Shown: piece by piece, positions 43,829 through 56,265 of the stretch
How positions within the stretch are numbered: position 1 is the first letter of the stretch
How the letters are laid out: every line of letters begins with the position of its first letter
NCBI GenBank assembly: GCA_014529385.2
Contig: CM043944.1
Span: 79,390,384 to 79,454,383 of the forward strand
Length of the DNA: 64,000 nucleotides
Direction: 5' to 3'
Source of the DNA: Adiantum capillus-veneris
Taxonomy: Eukaryota; Streptophyta; Polypodiopsida; Polypodiales; Pteridaceae
The notes under the pieces: model-generated
What the model was told of the DNA's origin: nothing
Database searches by the model: none
Seen by the model: only the letters and a program-made list of their open reading frames with translations
Translations under genes and position numbers: made by a program

Positions 43829-46800
43829 CGGGTGTGAGTATGAAGCAAGCCACACAAAGTGAGCAGGGAGGAGAGTGCAAATCACTTTTACGACAACAAT
43901 AAAATAGGTGAGCCGTTAGTATACAAGATTTGGTGTTGTAGAGGGTGTTATAGTGCAAGACATCATCCACACAATGTAAAGAGACAAATTGACAAGGCCA
44001 TGAATAATTGGTTAAACCAAAGGTAAAATCACCCAAAGTATAGCAAACCCCCCAAAAAAACAAACCCTAAACTTTCTCCGTTTTTTTCCCTGCAGTGTGT
44101 ATGCAAAACAGAGAGATGCTTCTGCACTTTGTTGGCAAAGGTCAGGTTGCGGGTTCATATCCTTGCGGAAGTGGGGTTGCACAAATTTATAATCCACTTG
44201 CAAATATTCTTGTTGATCCGAATTTATGGATTTTCTTGCTGATCCAAATATTCTTGCTAGTGTGAGATAACGGGTGTTGGGCAGGCAGCAAAGGAAGATC
44301 CTATGAAGTAATTTGTCTTGCAGTTAAAACATCAAAAGGCTGTCATTCGGTGCAAAGGACAAGTGCAAGAAATTATAACAATTGGTCACCAATGTGCACT
44401 AGAGCTCGGATGAATTTAGGGGAAGTTTTTTATTGGGCCAGACATCAAATTTTGCATCAAGCAGGTCATAGATAAGGGCTGATTTGGAGCAGTTCAAAGG
44501 TTGATTTACACCAGCTTTGCATGTGTCAGAATTGGATGAGTAGCCAGAGTTCAGGTTGATCGTGCATATAATTTGAAAGTCAAACTAAGACACATTGAGG
44601 GTACATCTAGTTATCAACAGAAGTGGTTCCTTAGCACATTGCCAGTCACTATGATATACACTCTTTGTTAGATCATGTGAGACCTAAATTTTATATGTAA
44701 GATTGGGGTATGATATTTTTGTTCATAGATTGTCGTATAAGCATAGAAGGGGGGTCATGTTCCCTAATATGAGTGGTATATAGGGGTTTTACCAAATTTA
44801 TCCGCTCGCAGGTGGCGTCCCATTTTGTATATAGAGTGAATCCCCTGGGTATGTTGCCTTGGACGTCTTTACTGAACTTGGGTCCAGTTGGTGCTCTTGC
44901 AGCTTCTCTTTTTGGGACACATTATTCTTGGCCTTCCCCACAGCTTGCATTGGTCCTATTAGGGGAAGTCAGTGTCAAAGTTAGAATGCTTTTGCAATTT
45001 ATGCTCTAAAATGCCCTTCAGTCTGAATTGCTGACAAATGAGTCCAATTTGCTTCAAATCAATTTTTGAGCATGCATAGATGCATGTAAAGATCAAAATC
45101 ATAAAGTCCAAACAAAAATTTACAGCAAAACTAAATAATCGCGATTATTTAGAGCTGAGGAATTTTTCCAACTTTTTGCATTGTTGGCATCATTGGCTTG
45201 AAATATATAGCAATTAAATACTCTGAGTGAAGTGTGGGTTCATTTGAGTGCGCAGGGTGAAAATGGTGCCAGATGTAGGCTTTCCATCTCTGAAATAGTA
45301 GATATAAAAAGATTTTGAGATCCAAACTTGCTCAAACTTGGTCAGTGGGCTTGGGACATCATGTGCTTTGGGCCATAAGGTCAAAGTTGCAAATTTTTCC
45401 CATCTTGGCAAGTATATAATCGCGATTATTAATTTTTTAATCAAAATGAACATTTTTTGGTGCAACTTGGTTCTAGGCATGATGTAGATCCTATGTATGA
45501 GATATGGTGTGATTTGCATCAAAAGTTGTGACAGATAACTTAGAAATTGGTTTGGAAAGACTTCTTTGCGTTTTTTGATAATTTTCCAAGTTATCATTGA
45601 TCATTTTGTCCCATACTTGAAATGTTGCATGTAGTATGTGTGTACAAGTGATTGGTGAGGTGAAGATACCATTATCAAGCCAAAAATTTGTAAAAGTAAA
45701 TAATTGCAATTATTTATAGCAGTAAACGTTTTTTGCTAAACTTGATAAATTTTGACCTAAACATATTGAATACACCTAAAACAAATCCTAAATTGAATTT
45801 GGTAGAGTTTTGTTCCGTCGGCATCACTTCGTGCTTTGTCGAATGTGAATTCACCGATTTTTGCGACTACATGGCCTATGGAGTTGGTTAGTCACTTTTG
45901 AGGCTTTAAACTTGTCCACTACATAGTCCTGAAGCAACCCATCCAGTTTTGGCCCATTTGGAGTCAGTTTGACTTCGTATGTCAAATTTGACGCTTTGTA
46001 GCTTTTGAGCAGTTTTTTGCTTTTGAGAGCTTGCCTTGATTGTTTTTATGAAACCAACCATATACATTTTGTATAGACCCAGTCTATAAGATGTCTGTGA
46101 AGTTAGAATCCAATTATGGCATCTCGCAAAAACCTAGCTTTTCTACTGAGGACCCCTCGACCCCTACCGAATGGTCAACTGTTGGTATAAAAGTGTTCTA
46201 TTATATAGGGGCATGCTACAGTTCAAGTGTCATCCAATCTGGTTGAGCTGACAGGCCACTATGGTCAATTTTTGGTCATAGGACTTCGTGCATTTCTCGG
46301 ATTCTAGGGGTTTTCCTTTGGCCTTAGACTTGATACCGCCATACAGAATGCATCACTGATAAGTATAGAACTTACCCCTCATGTCTCGTGTGAGATGGCG
46401 CTGTCAACTGGAGATTGTGGACTCCGGAAATCGCACACGAAGAAGGTCGAAAGCTGTCTCTCTAAGGGCGACAATGGAAATGAGGTGATTTTAGGCTACC
46501 TCGGATATCTATACTCGGGCTTCTCGAACCATTTTTTCCCAAAATCCCCTGTTAGTACTACTAGGCCATGAAATCTATGTTAGACTCAAAATTTCCTCAA
46601 TCGAATTCCTATAGCTCATTCTGCAAGAATTCTGTAAAAGTAGGCCTTGGTTGCCTAATTTAGGCTTCCCGCTTCCATCTGCCGATTCGATTGAATTGTT
46701 TTGTGCCTGTCCGCCTTGTGCTTTTGATCATCAACATATTTTCAATTCTTTCATCTAAGCTCATTTGCTATTTATTATTAATTTTTGACCTGTTTATTAA

Positions 46801-46985
46801 AAAAATCAAAGAAAATAACAAAATGTGCTAAAAAAGCAAAGTGAAAATCCAATAATTAAGAAAATCCATTGAAAAACACAGCTTTATTGTTTTTTGTTGG
46901 ATTTTCCATTTTTAAGTCCCCCTTGTTGATGATTTGTAAGGGCATTACTAGGTAATTTTGTAAAAAATCACACGTTAACATCAAA
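43829..46985. other. AT-rich non-coding stretch with scattered open pieces
   Basis: No gene is recognised. A 59-codon frame at about 44100-44278 follows a good splice-acceptor-like TTTTTTTCCCTGCAG and reads sensibly (HFVGKGQVAGSYPCGSG). Neighbouring frames are also open, so the signal is weak. Another open piece at 44773-45009 has no known domain. Three palindromes (45133, 45416, 45698) are listed separately. Confidence 0.4.
45133..45716. repeat. three AT-rich palindromes spaced about 282 bp
   Basis: AAATAATCGCGATTATTT is centred at 45141, ATAATCGCGATTAT at 45422 and AAATAATTGCAATTATTT at 45706. Spacings are 281 and 284 bp. Each is preceded by CAAA(A)ATTT within 20-30 bp. The intervening DNA may be very old tandem units, as other similarity is faint. 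Confidence 0.6.
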
Positions 46986-47990
46986 CTTTTTCCTCCCTCT
47001 TCAAACAGAGGAAAGCTTGTATAAGGAGTTCATGTCCTACGGTGAGCAAATTGATTCCAATGAGGTCAAGACGGTAAGAGTAAAGATTCTTGACTATATG
47101 TATAAAGGCATGTCAATTGGAAATGTAAATGAAGAGAAAATTGAATAGCCGGAGTTTGTGAAAGAGGATATGCAAGTAAAAGTGGTGTGTGGTACCCTGT
47201 TGGTGGTTGTGTTCATGAAGGTATCCATAGACTATGATATAGTGGTGCAACATGTACAAGGATTTTCCAAGATGAAGATGAAGTGATAACTATACCTTGT
47301 GATGAAGATGAAGTGGATCCATGTTTGAGCTTGACAGAGACAGATGGTGATGAAGCTGAACAAAGTGGGTATGCCCACTCCTACAAGGAGAAGGAGGAGT
47401 CCGTTGATGCTATGCTCCATAATGAAACGGTATGGGGTGAGCTTCCTTATTTATTGTCTAAAAATGTGGCAGTAGACCATGTATTAGAAGAATTGGTTCA
47501 TGAAGATGACATACAAGAGAAGTTAGTGGAGCCATATGGCTCTACTTTCTTGGATGGTCCTAAAGAGGAGGTGCTTGAGGGTGCTATAGGTATGGAAGAG
47601 AAGATGAAGCTGATGCAGGTAGAGAAGCCTTTGATTGAAGAGGAAGTGTTGCCGATTGTGCCAAGTGAAGAGCAATAGGCTATGGCTATGGAAAATATTA
47701 TAAAAGAGGTATGTGTTCACAGGTGATGAATATGCTTGTGGGTACAACTATGCAATGGGCTATTCAACAGGTACATGAGTTCTTGGAGGAGATTTCCATC
47801 TTTTATAGTTAGGAAGGTATTCCACATAGGTTCAAGGTGGGTGATGATATGGATGATTCATCTGCTGAACGGGATGGTGATCATGATTATGATGAATTTG
47901 AAGTGGATTGGGAGGGTTTATTTATGGAGCAATGAAGGAGTGATGTGTGCATTCTATATGCACCATTAGTTATGTGCATGGGTGCAGTTC
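46986..47990 (+). pseudogene. broken acidic reading frame, probably retroelement-derived
   Basis: Pieces read sensibly in succession. The frame from 47035 (MSYGEQIDSNEVKTVRVKIL) ends at TAG 47146. 47283-47678 gives 131 codons rich in Glu and Asp (DEDEVDPCLSLTETDGDEAE). After a frame change, about 47830-47935 gives DDMDDSSAERDGDHDYDEFE. The acid-rich style resembles the gag tail of the element at 35464, but I cannot show homology. A G-run (48751-48758) followed by TGTAGACACAA may be a purine tract and LTR start. Confidence 0.4.
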
Positions 47991-48070
47991 TACAAGGGAC
48001 TACTCCAAATGAGTGGTTGCACTCATGGTCATATGTCTGATCCACGTGGAGGCTTTGCTATGATGCAGGG

Positions 48071-48135
48071 GGTTGGGCAACCCACTTGAGGGTTGCCCAA
48101 CCCACTTGAGGGTTGCCCAACCCACTTGAGGGTTG
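48071..48135. repeat. 20-bp minisatellite, 3.2 copies
   Basis: The unit GGTTGCCCAACCCACTTGAG is repeated at 48071, 48091 and 48111. The first unit reads GGTTGGGCAACCC. The unit contains a near-palindrome GGGTTGCCCAACCC. A further 22-bp direct duplication (TTTTTTGTGTGTTCTCACAATG) follows at 48170-48213. Confidence 0.9.
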
Positions 48136-48959
48136 ATGGAAATAAGTAGGAATAAGACTATATATATGGTTTTTTGTGTGTTCTCACAATGTTTTTTGTG
48201 TGTTCTCACAATGTTTTTGAGTGTTTACAGTTTGTAGATGAATAAAAACTTCTTTTGGTTGAACATAATTGTTCAACGAGGGGTTGGGCAATGATGGTGA
48301 AGCCAAGGTGTGTCGACCATAAGAGAGGGAACATGCAATGATATGTATGCTTATAGGTGTAGACATGGGTGATAAAACAAATACAAAGGCCCATTACAAG
48401 CAAGGAAATCCAAGAAGTGTATGTTTTATGTGGCTATGAAGTCCCAAGCGTGAGATTTCATGCTTTGAGAAAAGGGTTTTACATGTGAAAAGGCTTTTAG
48501 GACATGTGAGGCAACTTGGATAGAGGAAGACATGTGGTCAATGGTAAAAAGAAAAATGTGTAAGAGACTTCACACCTCTACATGAGGGACACCAAAAAGT
48601 CTTAGTATATAATTTTTTTGTAAATTGGTTTTTGTAAAATGGGCCGGGCGGACAAGGAAAACACCGTTTTGGGCATTTTGGTGTCTCACATACAGAGGCT
48701 AATTCTGCACCAATTAGGAGATAAAAACGTTTTTGTACTCTGTTGTATTAGGGGGGGTATGTAGACACAATAGAGAAGGAGAGAGCTCTGAGAGGTATTT
48801 GGTTATTGTATGCTCCACCATAGCCCATCAATTGAAGAAGAAACAAACTCTGATTGTGTTGATTTTGGTGTTGTTCCCCCTCCCCTTTTTTCTCTTCTGC
48901 TCTATTACGTGGTGTTTCTAGGTGTGTGTAGGCAGGTGTGCCCCTACGAGGGTGTGGTG

Positions 48960-48960
48960 T

Positions 48961-49054
<94 letters not shown>
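48960..49054. repeat. (CA)n microsatellite of about 95 bp
   Basis: A pure dinucleotide tract, flanked by GT-rich, degenerate sequence to about 49220. Apparent frames here are Thr-His repeats, not genes. From 49220 to 50299 I see no gene. Confidence 0.95.
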
Positions 49055-49057
<3 letters not shown>

Positions 49058-50304
49058 TGATGTGATTGTATGCAAGAGAGACAAGAAATTGATGTGCTTA
49101 TGGGTGTGAGGTACATTGTGGTCCACACAAGTGTGTGCACGTTGATTTGTATGTAGATGCAAGTTTGCTTGACAAAGGGTGTGTGTGTGTGTATGTTTGT
49201 GTGTGCACACGCGCGTGTGTTTATGATTCTGTGTGGATAGGGGTGCAATGGAATTTGTGGGCTATAGAGAGGCAAAGATTGTGTGTGTTGGGTGTGTTCC
49301 CCCTTTCCAACGCCACCTTCTCCCACAAAATTCCACCCTTTTGTGATTTTCAGCTAGATATCCTACATTGAGGTCGGATAATATGCTCGCAAAGGGCTAC
49401 TTTTTGCCAAGTTAGAATCTGGACATGATGAAGAAGAGCTCCATTAAGATGGGTCCAAATGGAAGTGTCCTTGGCCCAAGATCCAGTAACCACAAAGGGT
49501 ACTTCTTTTTTTATGGTTGCTTCTAAGGTGTCATCACTCATGAATTTGGAATAGCATCGCACGGAAAATTGATTCAAAGCCAAGCCGTGTCAAGGCCAAA
49601 CCAATTATGGCCGAATCAGATTATAGCGATGGAGTTTCAAAAGTATTTTGGTGGAGTTTTTATCAGCTGGAAAAAAATTTGTTTGCTGGAGCCATATCCT
49701 GCTTGAGAGATGAAACTTATTTAATGGTTTCATTGTTAGATTCAACATAAGAGTCTGTCAAGGTCTCTAAGATCTTCATATCAAAGTTCTACAAAAGTTG
49801 TGATGTGGTGCACTGAGTAAAAGAAGCCAACTTCAATAATCTCTTCTATGTTTATGGTTTACTTAGCGTGAACTTCCTTACCAGAGCACCCAAGCCAAAA
49901 ACCGTATAGTCAATCCGTATTCATATTTGTGGAGCATGGTTGATGGTAGTGATATTGCATCTAAAATTTGGTCGCAAGGAGTAGTGATTATATATAAAAA
50001 TCAATTGACAAATTGGTCAGGCAAAAGGTATATCAGGATGGCACTACCTACTTCAATTATTTACAAAGCGCCTACAATATATCCAAAATTAAGCCCTTGA
50101 TCAAGGGCTTGTATTTCAAATATATACAAATGGATTTTCAAAGATGTACAATTTTCAAAGGTCAAGACGAACTATGAGGAGGCCTCTAAAAGAGATAAGG
50201 ATACGGCTATAGTTTTGATGTCGGAGAGGTGATACTCCATTGATGTCAGAGGTTTACATCATGTTCATTGTTCTAGATATACTTTTGATGTGTAAGGTCA
50301 TATC

Positions 50305-50531
50305 TGTTGGAATTAAGGTTGCAAAGAAACGCACATAGCTTGGAGAAGATGAAGGAAGCTCAAGGCACACAATAGAGAGTGTGTTACTTAGTGTGCAATG
50401 GAAAGATAGATAGCCCTAGAGTGATGGGCGTATATACAATGCGCGGGGGAAAAAACCTCCTAAAGAGGGAAAAAATGCCCTAGCGGTCCTAATGTGTTCA
50501 CACACATCACTACCATATGTATATGGTAACA
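50305..50531 (-). repeat. 3' LTR of the minus-strand Copia
   Basis: Plus-strand ends are TGTTGGAATTAAGG and TATGGTAACA. It shares with the other LTR GGCACACAATAGAGAG, GTTACTTAGTGTGCAATGG and GTCCTAATGTGTTCACAC. On the minus strand TATATAC near 50430-50437 may be its TATA box. Confidence 0.9.
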
Positions 50532-51405
50532 AATCCCCCCTGGAGTGATGCGGTGAACGAGAGCTGGCACATGAGTAAAGGGAAGTGCCATGCCCTAAGG
50601 ACATGATCAGTCCACAAAGGGGAGTAAGCCCAAGCTTTGCGGAAAGCTTCAAGCTTCTCACGAGACAATGCCTTTGTGAAAAGATCTACCAGGCTATCCT
50701 GTGTTGGCACATAAGCCAAGCTAATCTCTCTTGCTCAGAGCCTCTCCCTGATATAGTGGTAATGCACCTCAATGTGCTTTGTGCGAGCATGAAAAAATGG
50801 GTTCCTCGCAACTACCAATGCGCTCTGACTGTCAGTGTAGATAGTGTTGGCAGTGTCCTGTCCAACACCCAAATCAGCCATAAGGCATCTGAGCCATATA
50901 CACTCAACCGTATCTGTGGAGACTACCCTGTACTCAGCCTCACAACTCGAAGTGGCCACAGTAGGTTGCTTCTTGCTCAACCATGATATACATGAACTGC
51001 CAAGCATGAAACAAAAACCACTTGTGGACACTCGCGTGTCAAAACAACCAGCCCAATTTGAGTCCGAAAAAGCATGTAAGTCTGGCGGCGGCAATAAACC
51101 CCCCTTGGGATAAAACAAGCCAAGATGTAAAGTGCCACTAAGGTAGCGGAAAATCCTCTTGACATCCTGCCAATGCTTAGACCATGGGCTATGCATAAAT
51201 CTACTGACCTGCGAGACTGCAAACTGAATATCCGGCCTCGTGTTGCATACATAAATGAGGTAGCCAACAGTAGTTTGATAAAGAGTGACATCAGCAGGAT
51301 CGCTAGCATCATGTAGACTCAACTTCAAACGTGTTTCCATGGGAGTGTCAATAGGTTTGCAATCCTCAAGTCCAAACTTACATAGCAATGTCTCTATGTA
51401 ACTTT
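50510..51405 (-). pseudogene. Copia RNase H and end of pol
   Basis: Positions 51388-50735 form an open stretch with the end of RT (LLCKFGLEDCKPIDTPMETR, VGYLIYVCNTRPDIQFAVSQ) and RNase H (FSDSNWAGCFDTRVSTSGF, SSCEAEYRVVSTDTVE, YTDSQSALVVARNPFFHART). After a stop, the tail VPTQDSLVDLFTKALSREKL is at about 50640-50719. Acidic residues of the RNase H site are present. It degrades the RNA strand during reverse transcription. Confidence 0.88.
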
Positions 51406-52100
51406 TCTAACACAAGGCAATACCACCATCACACTGCTTAAACTGTATACCCAAGTAATGATGCAACAGCCCCAAATCTTTCATCTTGAAAGTAGCATTC
51501 AAATCAGCCTTAAATTCAGCAATATGTCTCTCATTTGGTCCAGTGATCAGCAAATCATCGACATAAAGAACCACAATGAGAAGTACATCACCCTCACGCT
51601 TTACATACAATGTGCTTTCTGTTGGACTGTTAACGAAAGCCTCGTTTAACCAAATGAGTGTCAGATTTCTCATACCAAGCACAAGGAGATTGCTTCAACC
51701 CATACAAAGCCTTCTTACATCTGCACACTTTGTTCTCTTGTCCTTTTATGACAAAACCGCGAGGCTGCATTACATAAACTTCCTCAAATATGTCACCATT
51801 CAAGAAAGCAGTAACAATGTCTGATTGATGTACATTCCAACCAAAATGAGCTGCCAATGCACATAGAAAACATACAGTAGTCATACGACAAGTGGGAGCA
51901 AAAGTCTCTTCATAATCTATGCCTTTTTGCTATGCATAACCCTTTGCAACAAGTCGAGCCTTATCGCGATCGATCTCACCATCCGGCTTGCATTTCAACT
52001 TGTAAACCCACTTTGTACCAATGGCCTTTTTGCCAAGAGCCAAATCACATAAAGTCCATGTGTCATTTTCTATAAGTGCATCGTATTCTGATTGCATGGC
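51406..52100 (-). pseudogene. Copia reverse transcriptase, frameshifted
   Basis: It starts near 52070 (TKWVYKLKCKPDGEIDRDKA at about 51960-52020), interrupted by a stop before KGIDYEETFAPT. Positions 51884-51630 carry HQSDIVTAFLNGDIFEEVYV and KKALYGLKQSPCAWYEK. After a frame change, 51682-51407 carries LIVVLYVDDLLITGPNE with the catalytic YVDD, then MKDLGLLHHYLGIQFKQ. All RT boxes are recognisable, but at least two lesions separate them. Confidence 0.88.
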
Positions 52101-52818
52101 AGCCTAAATTTTGTGCTTCATCAAAAGATAGAGGCTCCTCAACATCATGTAAGCTAGACATAGCCAAAGCATAACAATCTAATGCATAAGATGCATGGTG
52201 AGAGACTGAACGAGTACGACTAGACAAAGGTCCATCCAATTTACTGTCACACAAAGTGTGCACCAGCCATTTTGGCATACCTCTAGCCTCCTCATTTTAA
52301 GCCCTTTCCTCATCAAGTACATCATGTACATCTGCATCAGTAATAGGCTGATCTGTAACATTTTCAGAAACCCCCATAGGCTGTACATTTGCCTCATTGG
52401 AAATTTCATTCGTATTTCCACCACTGAAAAGAGGCAACAAAGTGTCATAAATGTCCTGTGAGCTTACATTACTGTCTCTAGTACATGACAGCAAGGGCTA
52501 AATAGAATCTTCTACAAACATTGGATCCCGTGAAACAAGAATACGCTTTGTTTGCGGATGATATAACCTGTAACCTTTGATTTCAGCACTATAACCAACA
52601 AAAATACATTTGACAACCTTATCATCCAATTTTCTGTGTTGTGTTTGTGGCACCAAAGCATATGCCAAACAACCAAAAACACGCATGTGCTCAATAGAAG
52701 GCTTTCTATCATGCCATGATTCATATGGAGTAATAGACTGCAAAGCTTTCATAGGACACCTACTATTAAGTACATAAGTGGCACACATGATGGCCTCAAT
52801 CCAAAAAGAATGCGGCAA
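52101..52818 (-). pseudogene. Copia integrase C-terminus and linker
   Basis: 52818-52498 continues integrase (MPHSFWIEAIMCATYVLNSR, HMRVFGCLAYALVPQ, KVVKCIFVGYSAEIKGYRLY), the usual post-core block. After a stop at 52498, an acidic linker (52494-52297) and a positively charged stretch (KLDGPLSSRTRSVS) lead to RT. Typical Copia organisation with several stops. Confidence 0.8.
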
Positions 52819-54228
52819 AGCTCAACTTTTGACCATACATCGTGCCATTTTCGTCAGTGACCTGTTTTTCCTCTCAGCAACACCATTTTGCTGAGGTGTA
52901 CGTACATTGGTGTTTTATCCCACGACTAGCCAAAAATGCATTAAATTCATGAGACATATACTCCCCCCTCGATCGGAACGGAGGGTGCCCATAGTACATT
53001 TCGAGACATTTTCAGCCATAGCCAGAAATTGTTTCAAGCACATAACAACTTCGGACTTCGCTTTAAGCGGAAATGCCCATGCATGCCTGGAGTAATCATC
53101 AATGAAAGTCACAAAGTACAGGTAATTGCCCAAGGACGGAATTTTCATGGGCCCACAAACATCACTATGCACAAGCTGCAGCCTGCATGTGGCCCTAACT
53201 GAACCATCCTTTGGAAACTTAGAACGCTGCATTCTACCCAGAATACAGCCTTCACAAACATGTTTGACAGGTGCTTCAAGAGGCGGCAAATAAGCAACCA
53301 TATTAGATTTCTGCAAACGTAGCAAACTGGAAAAGTTCAGATGACCAAAACATGCATGCCAAAGTTTTGCATCTGAAATAGCCCTAGAATCTGCAGCAGC
53401 ATTTGCAAAATTTTGTCCACACTTGTCATACAAAGTGAGCTGATACAGCCCATGGCACAAAAGGCCAGATGCAACAATTTCATCACCAAAACTGAGATCA
53501 TGAACTGTACATCTGTCATCCACAAATTTGATTACAAGTCCAAGTCTAGCAAGTGCGGATACAGACAAGAGATTCTTCTTGATCCTAGGTACATAAAGTG
53601 CATCAACAAGTGTGAAGGAACTGCCATTTGCAGCAATAAGCACAATCTTTCCAACTCCCTGAACCGAATAAGAGGCATTGTTGGCATAAGTGACTGAATT
53701 CCCATGAGGGACAGACTCGAGAGAAGTAAACAATTCACGATGTGAGGTAATGTGATTTGTAGCACCACTGTCGAAATACCACACATGTGAATCTGCAGCA
53801 ATTGACAAGCATGCATCATGGACAACAGGATTGTAATTGCACTCTACGCTAAAAGCCCATTCTGTATCAACATCAACAACACAGTCTCCTTTCACAGAAG
53901 ACTCAACAATGGCTGCATTTGTAGTGGAACCAGCATTTGCAGTGGAACCACCCTCTTTCTTCTTAGCCTCTTTGGCCTTCAACTTAGGACACGACTTGAT
54001 CAAGTGATCATTAGCTTTACAATAATGGCAACGCATTTTCTTTTTGCCCTTATCACCATAATTTCCAGACAAATTTTTGCCACCAAAAGCATTAGGAACA
54101 TAATTTTTTCCACTCGGAGCAGAACCGTAAGAAGTGGCTACATTGTTGTTACCACCCTTTCTTTGAGAAGCAATAAAAGCATGTTCAATTGCACGCTGTC
54201 TAGTCTTGTTTTTTCTGGAAAGTGACTC
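52819..54228 (-). pseudogene. Copia zinc knuckle, protease, pre-integrase and integrase core
   Basis: Zinc knuckle CHYCKANDHLIKSC is at about 53990-54035. Aspartic protease WYFDSGATNHITSHRELF is at about 53730-53785 with catalytic DSG intact. The pre-integrase box LWHACFGHLNFSSLL is followed by CEGCILGRMQRSKF. Integrase has D in TFIDDYSRHAW and D in LRSDRGG (about 52985); after GG the frame shifts, and the E-bearing NGVAER-like box is found in another frame near 52890. Upstream, the gag tail is joined in the same frame through a TAA at 54229-54231. Confidence 0.87.
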
Positions 54229-54869
54229 TTACAACAGCAATATGCATAATGCATCAAACTTGACAACTTCTAGATTTCCTTGGGTCATAAGTCTCCAAGT
54301 ACTAGCAAAAGGAATCTGGTAAAGCATCAAGAACATTCTGCACAAGGGAACTGTCTGAAATGCTTCACCTGCAGAAATAAGTTGCTCATTGGTATCCTTG
54401 ACACTAGCAAGGAAAGTGTCCATATCATCTTCCTCATGCATAATCTTCAACTCCAGCTCTTTACGCAACAAAGCAATTTTAGCCTCATTGCGACTTGCAT
54501 AAAGACCAGCCAAAATATCCCAAGCCCGTTTTGCAGATTTTGCTGAACGGATGTGAGGAACAATGGTGCGCTTCACAGAAAACCCAATCAATGCATGAGC
54601 TTGCGCATCCTTAACATCCCAACGAGCTTGTTCTACCGTAGGCAAAACAGCAGCAAGACCTGCAACATCCTCAACATCGCCTACATCCTCATAACCCGGA
54701 CGTACATCAATGCCCTGCACAATATTCCAGACGCCCTTTGACACAAGAACATGCCCTTTGACACAAGAACATGTTGCATCATATAAGCCCACATCGGGTA
54801 ATTGTCCCCATCCAACCTGTCCTCAGCAGCAAACATCTTGAACACATCTGTGTTGTTGTTGTCAGCCAT
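54229..54869 (-). pseudogene. gag: Copia gag with a 20-bp duplication
   Basis: ATG 54869 (MADNNNTDVFKMFAAEDRLD, then NYPMWAYMMQHVLVSKG) opens gag. The unit CCCTTTGACACAAGAACATG occurs twice (54734-54753 and 54754-54773), adding 20 bp and shifting the frame. The frame after it continues VWNIVQGIDVRPGYEDVG to FKAKRAWDIL-type gag core (KRAWDILAGLYASRNEAKIA) and stops at TAA 54229-54231. The particle protein cannot be made in one piece. Confidence 0.9.
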
Positions 54870-55212
54870 GGTAAATGCTGCATCTGATATGAAAACTGCC
54901 CAAAAATAGGAGAAACAGAGTGGGAACAACACGTGCTATATAGCACAAACCGTAGAAGACTATAAGGCACCTGTTATTCAAAAAACGGCACTGATAGAAA
55001 TTCTGCACAAAATGACAAACTTGCCTGTGCAGACCTGCTTGTAGTGGAAACGGAGGCCGAAATGAGCCCGAATCAAAAATCTAAGCAGACTGAGCTCTAT
55101 GAGGTCTCCCAATATATTTGTTGACCTGCGAACGCTGGCCAAACCTCACTTGAATCGGAGAAAGTGAGCAGGCGTGTGATGGAGCAGCTGGCGACTAAGC
55201 CCGAGAGGACTG

Positions 55213-55224
55213 CTCTGATACCAA
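55213..55224 (-). promoter_or_regulatory. primer binding site of the minus-strand Copia
   Basis: The minus-strand reading TGGTATCAGAGC lies just inside the 55226-55451 LTR, marking that LTR as the 5' one. Confidence 0.88.
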
Positions 55225-55225
55225 A

Positions 55226-55451
55226 TGTTGGAGTTAGGGTTGCAGAGAAACGCACAGAGCTTGGATAAGATGAAGGAATTCAAGGCACACAATAGAGAGC
55301 GTGTTACTTAGTGTGCAATGGAAAGATAGATAGCCCTAGAGTGATGGACGTATATACAATGCATGTGGGAAAAAACCTCATGAAGAGGGAAAAAATGCCC
55401 CGGCGGTCCTAATGTGTTCACACACATCAATACCACATGTATATGGTAAAT
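55226..55451 (-). repeat. 5' LTR of the minus-strand Copia
   Basis: Homologous to 50305-50531. The plus-strand right end reads TATGGTAAAT instead of TATGGTAACA, so the terminal CA is mutated. The boundary is fixed by the ATATC target duplication that follows. Confidence 0.88.
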
Positions 55452-55842
55452 ATATCTGGCTATACGCGTGATACTAGAGGTGATAAATGACCATGGTTTA
55501 CTCTTTCAAAGATCTACATCATGTTCATCCTTTCAAAATATATAATTTCTATTGTTATTCATGTGCCAACAGGATTGTGTTCTACATATATACTTTCATT
55601 GCATAGTGTTTGGAATTCTTTTTGCTTTTTGTGTGTATCTTTATTTGTTTATATGAACAGCATCGCGAACCATCTTGTGTAGACATTGTACATGTGGATT
55701 ATCTCTCTAATGCTAACAATGTTTTTCTCCTTGTTTTACCTCATGGAAATTACAGGTCCAGACTAAGAACTGAAGATTGTCTACTTTTAAAATACTTTAT
55801 AATATTTTCTTTTTAGTATGTCTTTTGTAGGTATGTCCAAAA

Positions 55843-56165
55843 AGGATAAACATTTTCAAAGGCAAGCAAAAGACACATGAAGAACCTATCTATGAATTGC
55901 TCATTTGTAGGTCTATTCAAAAGGGATAAATGTTTTCAAACGCAAGGAAAAGACACATAAGCACCTGTCTATGAGCTGCTCAAAGTATATAAGATGGACT
56001 GATGTAGCTCTATGTAGCTCAAAGTGATGCATGCATTTGTATAAGATGGAGTGATGTAGCTCCATGTAGCTCAAAGTGATGTATTTGTACAAGATGGAGT
56101 GATGTAGCTCCATGTGACTCAAAGTGATATATTTGTATAAGATAGAGTGATGTAGCTTCATCACA
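55843..56165. repeat. two adjacent minisatellites (75-bp and 48-51-bp units)
   Basis: AAAGGATAAACATTTTCAAA at 55849 recurs at 55922 with its following 60 bp. From 55990, four units containing AAGATGGAGTGATGTAGCTC and CTCAAAGTGAT repeat about every 48-51 bp up to 56160. Stretch 55457-55842 holds nothing recognised. Confidence 0.85.
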
Positions 56166-56265
56166 CCTATATTGGTGTACTTATCAAGAATTAATATAGC
56201 GGTGTGCATATATGGAGCTGTGCTTTTTCCCTTGTACCCCCAAGGGTTTTTTCATCCACAATTGC

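Larger units (their letters stand above)
50305..55451 (-). mobile_element. Copia LTR retrotransposon, complete but mutated, minus strand
   Basis: LTRs at 50305-50531 and 55226-55451 (about 227 bp) are flanked by ATATC at 50300-50304 and 55452-55456. A Met-tRNA primer site lies on the minus strand at 55213-55224, and a purine tract lies inside the left LTR (minus-strand AGGGGGGATT). Gag, zinc knuckle, protease, integrase, RT and RNase H follow in Copia order. A 20-bp duplication, several stops and frameshifts disable it. LTR divergence is visibly greater than in the Copia at 10863, so it is older. Confidence 0.93.

Noticed and set aside
44140-44185. tRNA-like T-arm (GGTTGCGGGTTCATATCC)
   Set aside because: No acceptor, D-arm or anticodon arm can be folded around it.
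48748-49326. A 192-codon minus-strand frame
   Set aside because: Its centre is the (CA)n tract at 48960-49054, and the outer parts have no recognisable domain.
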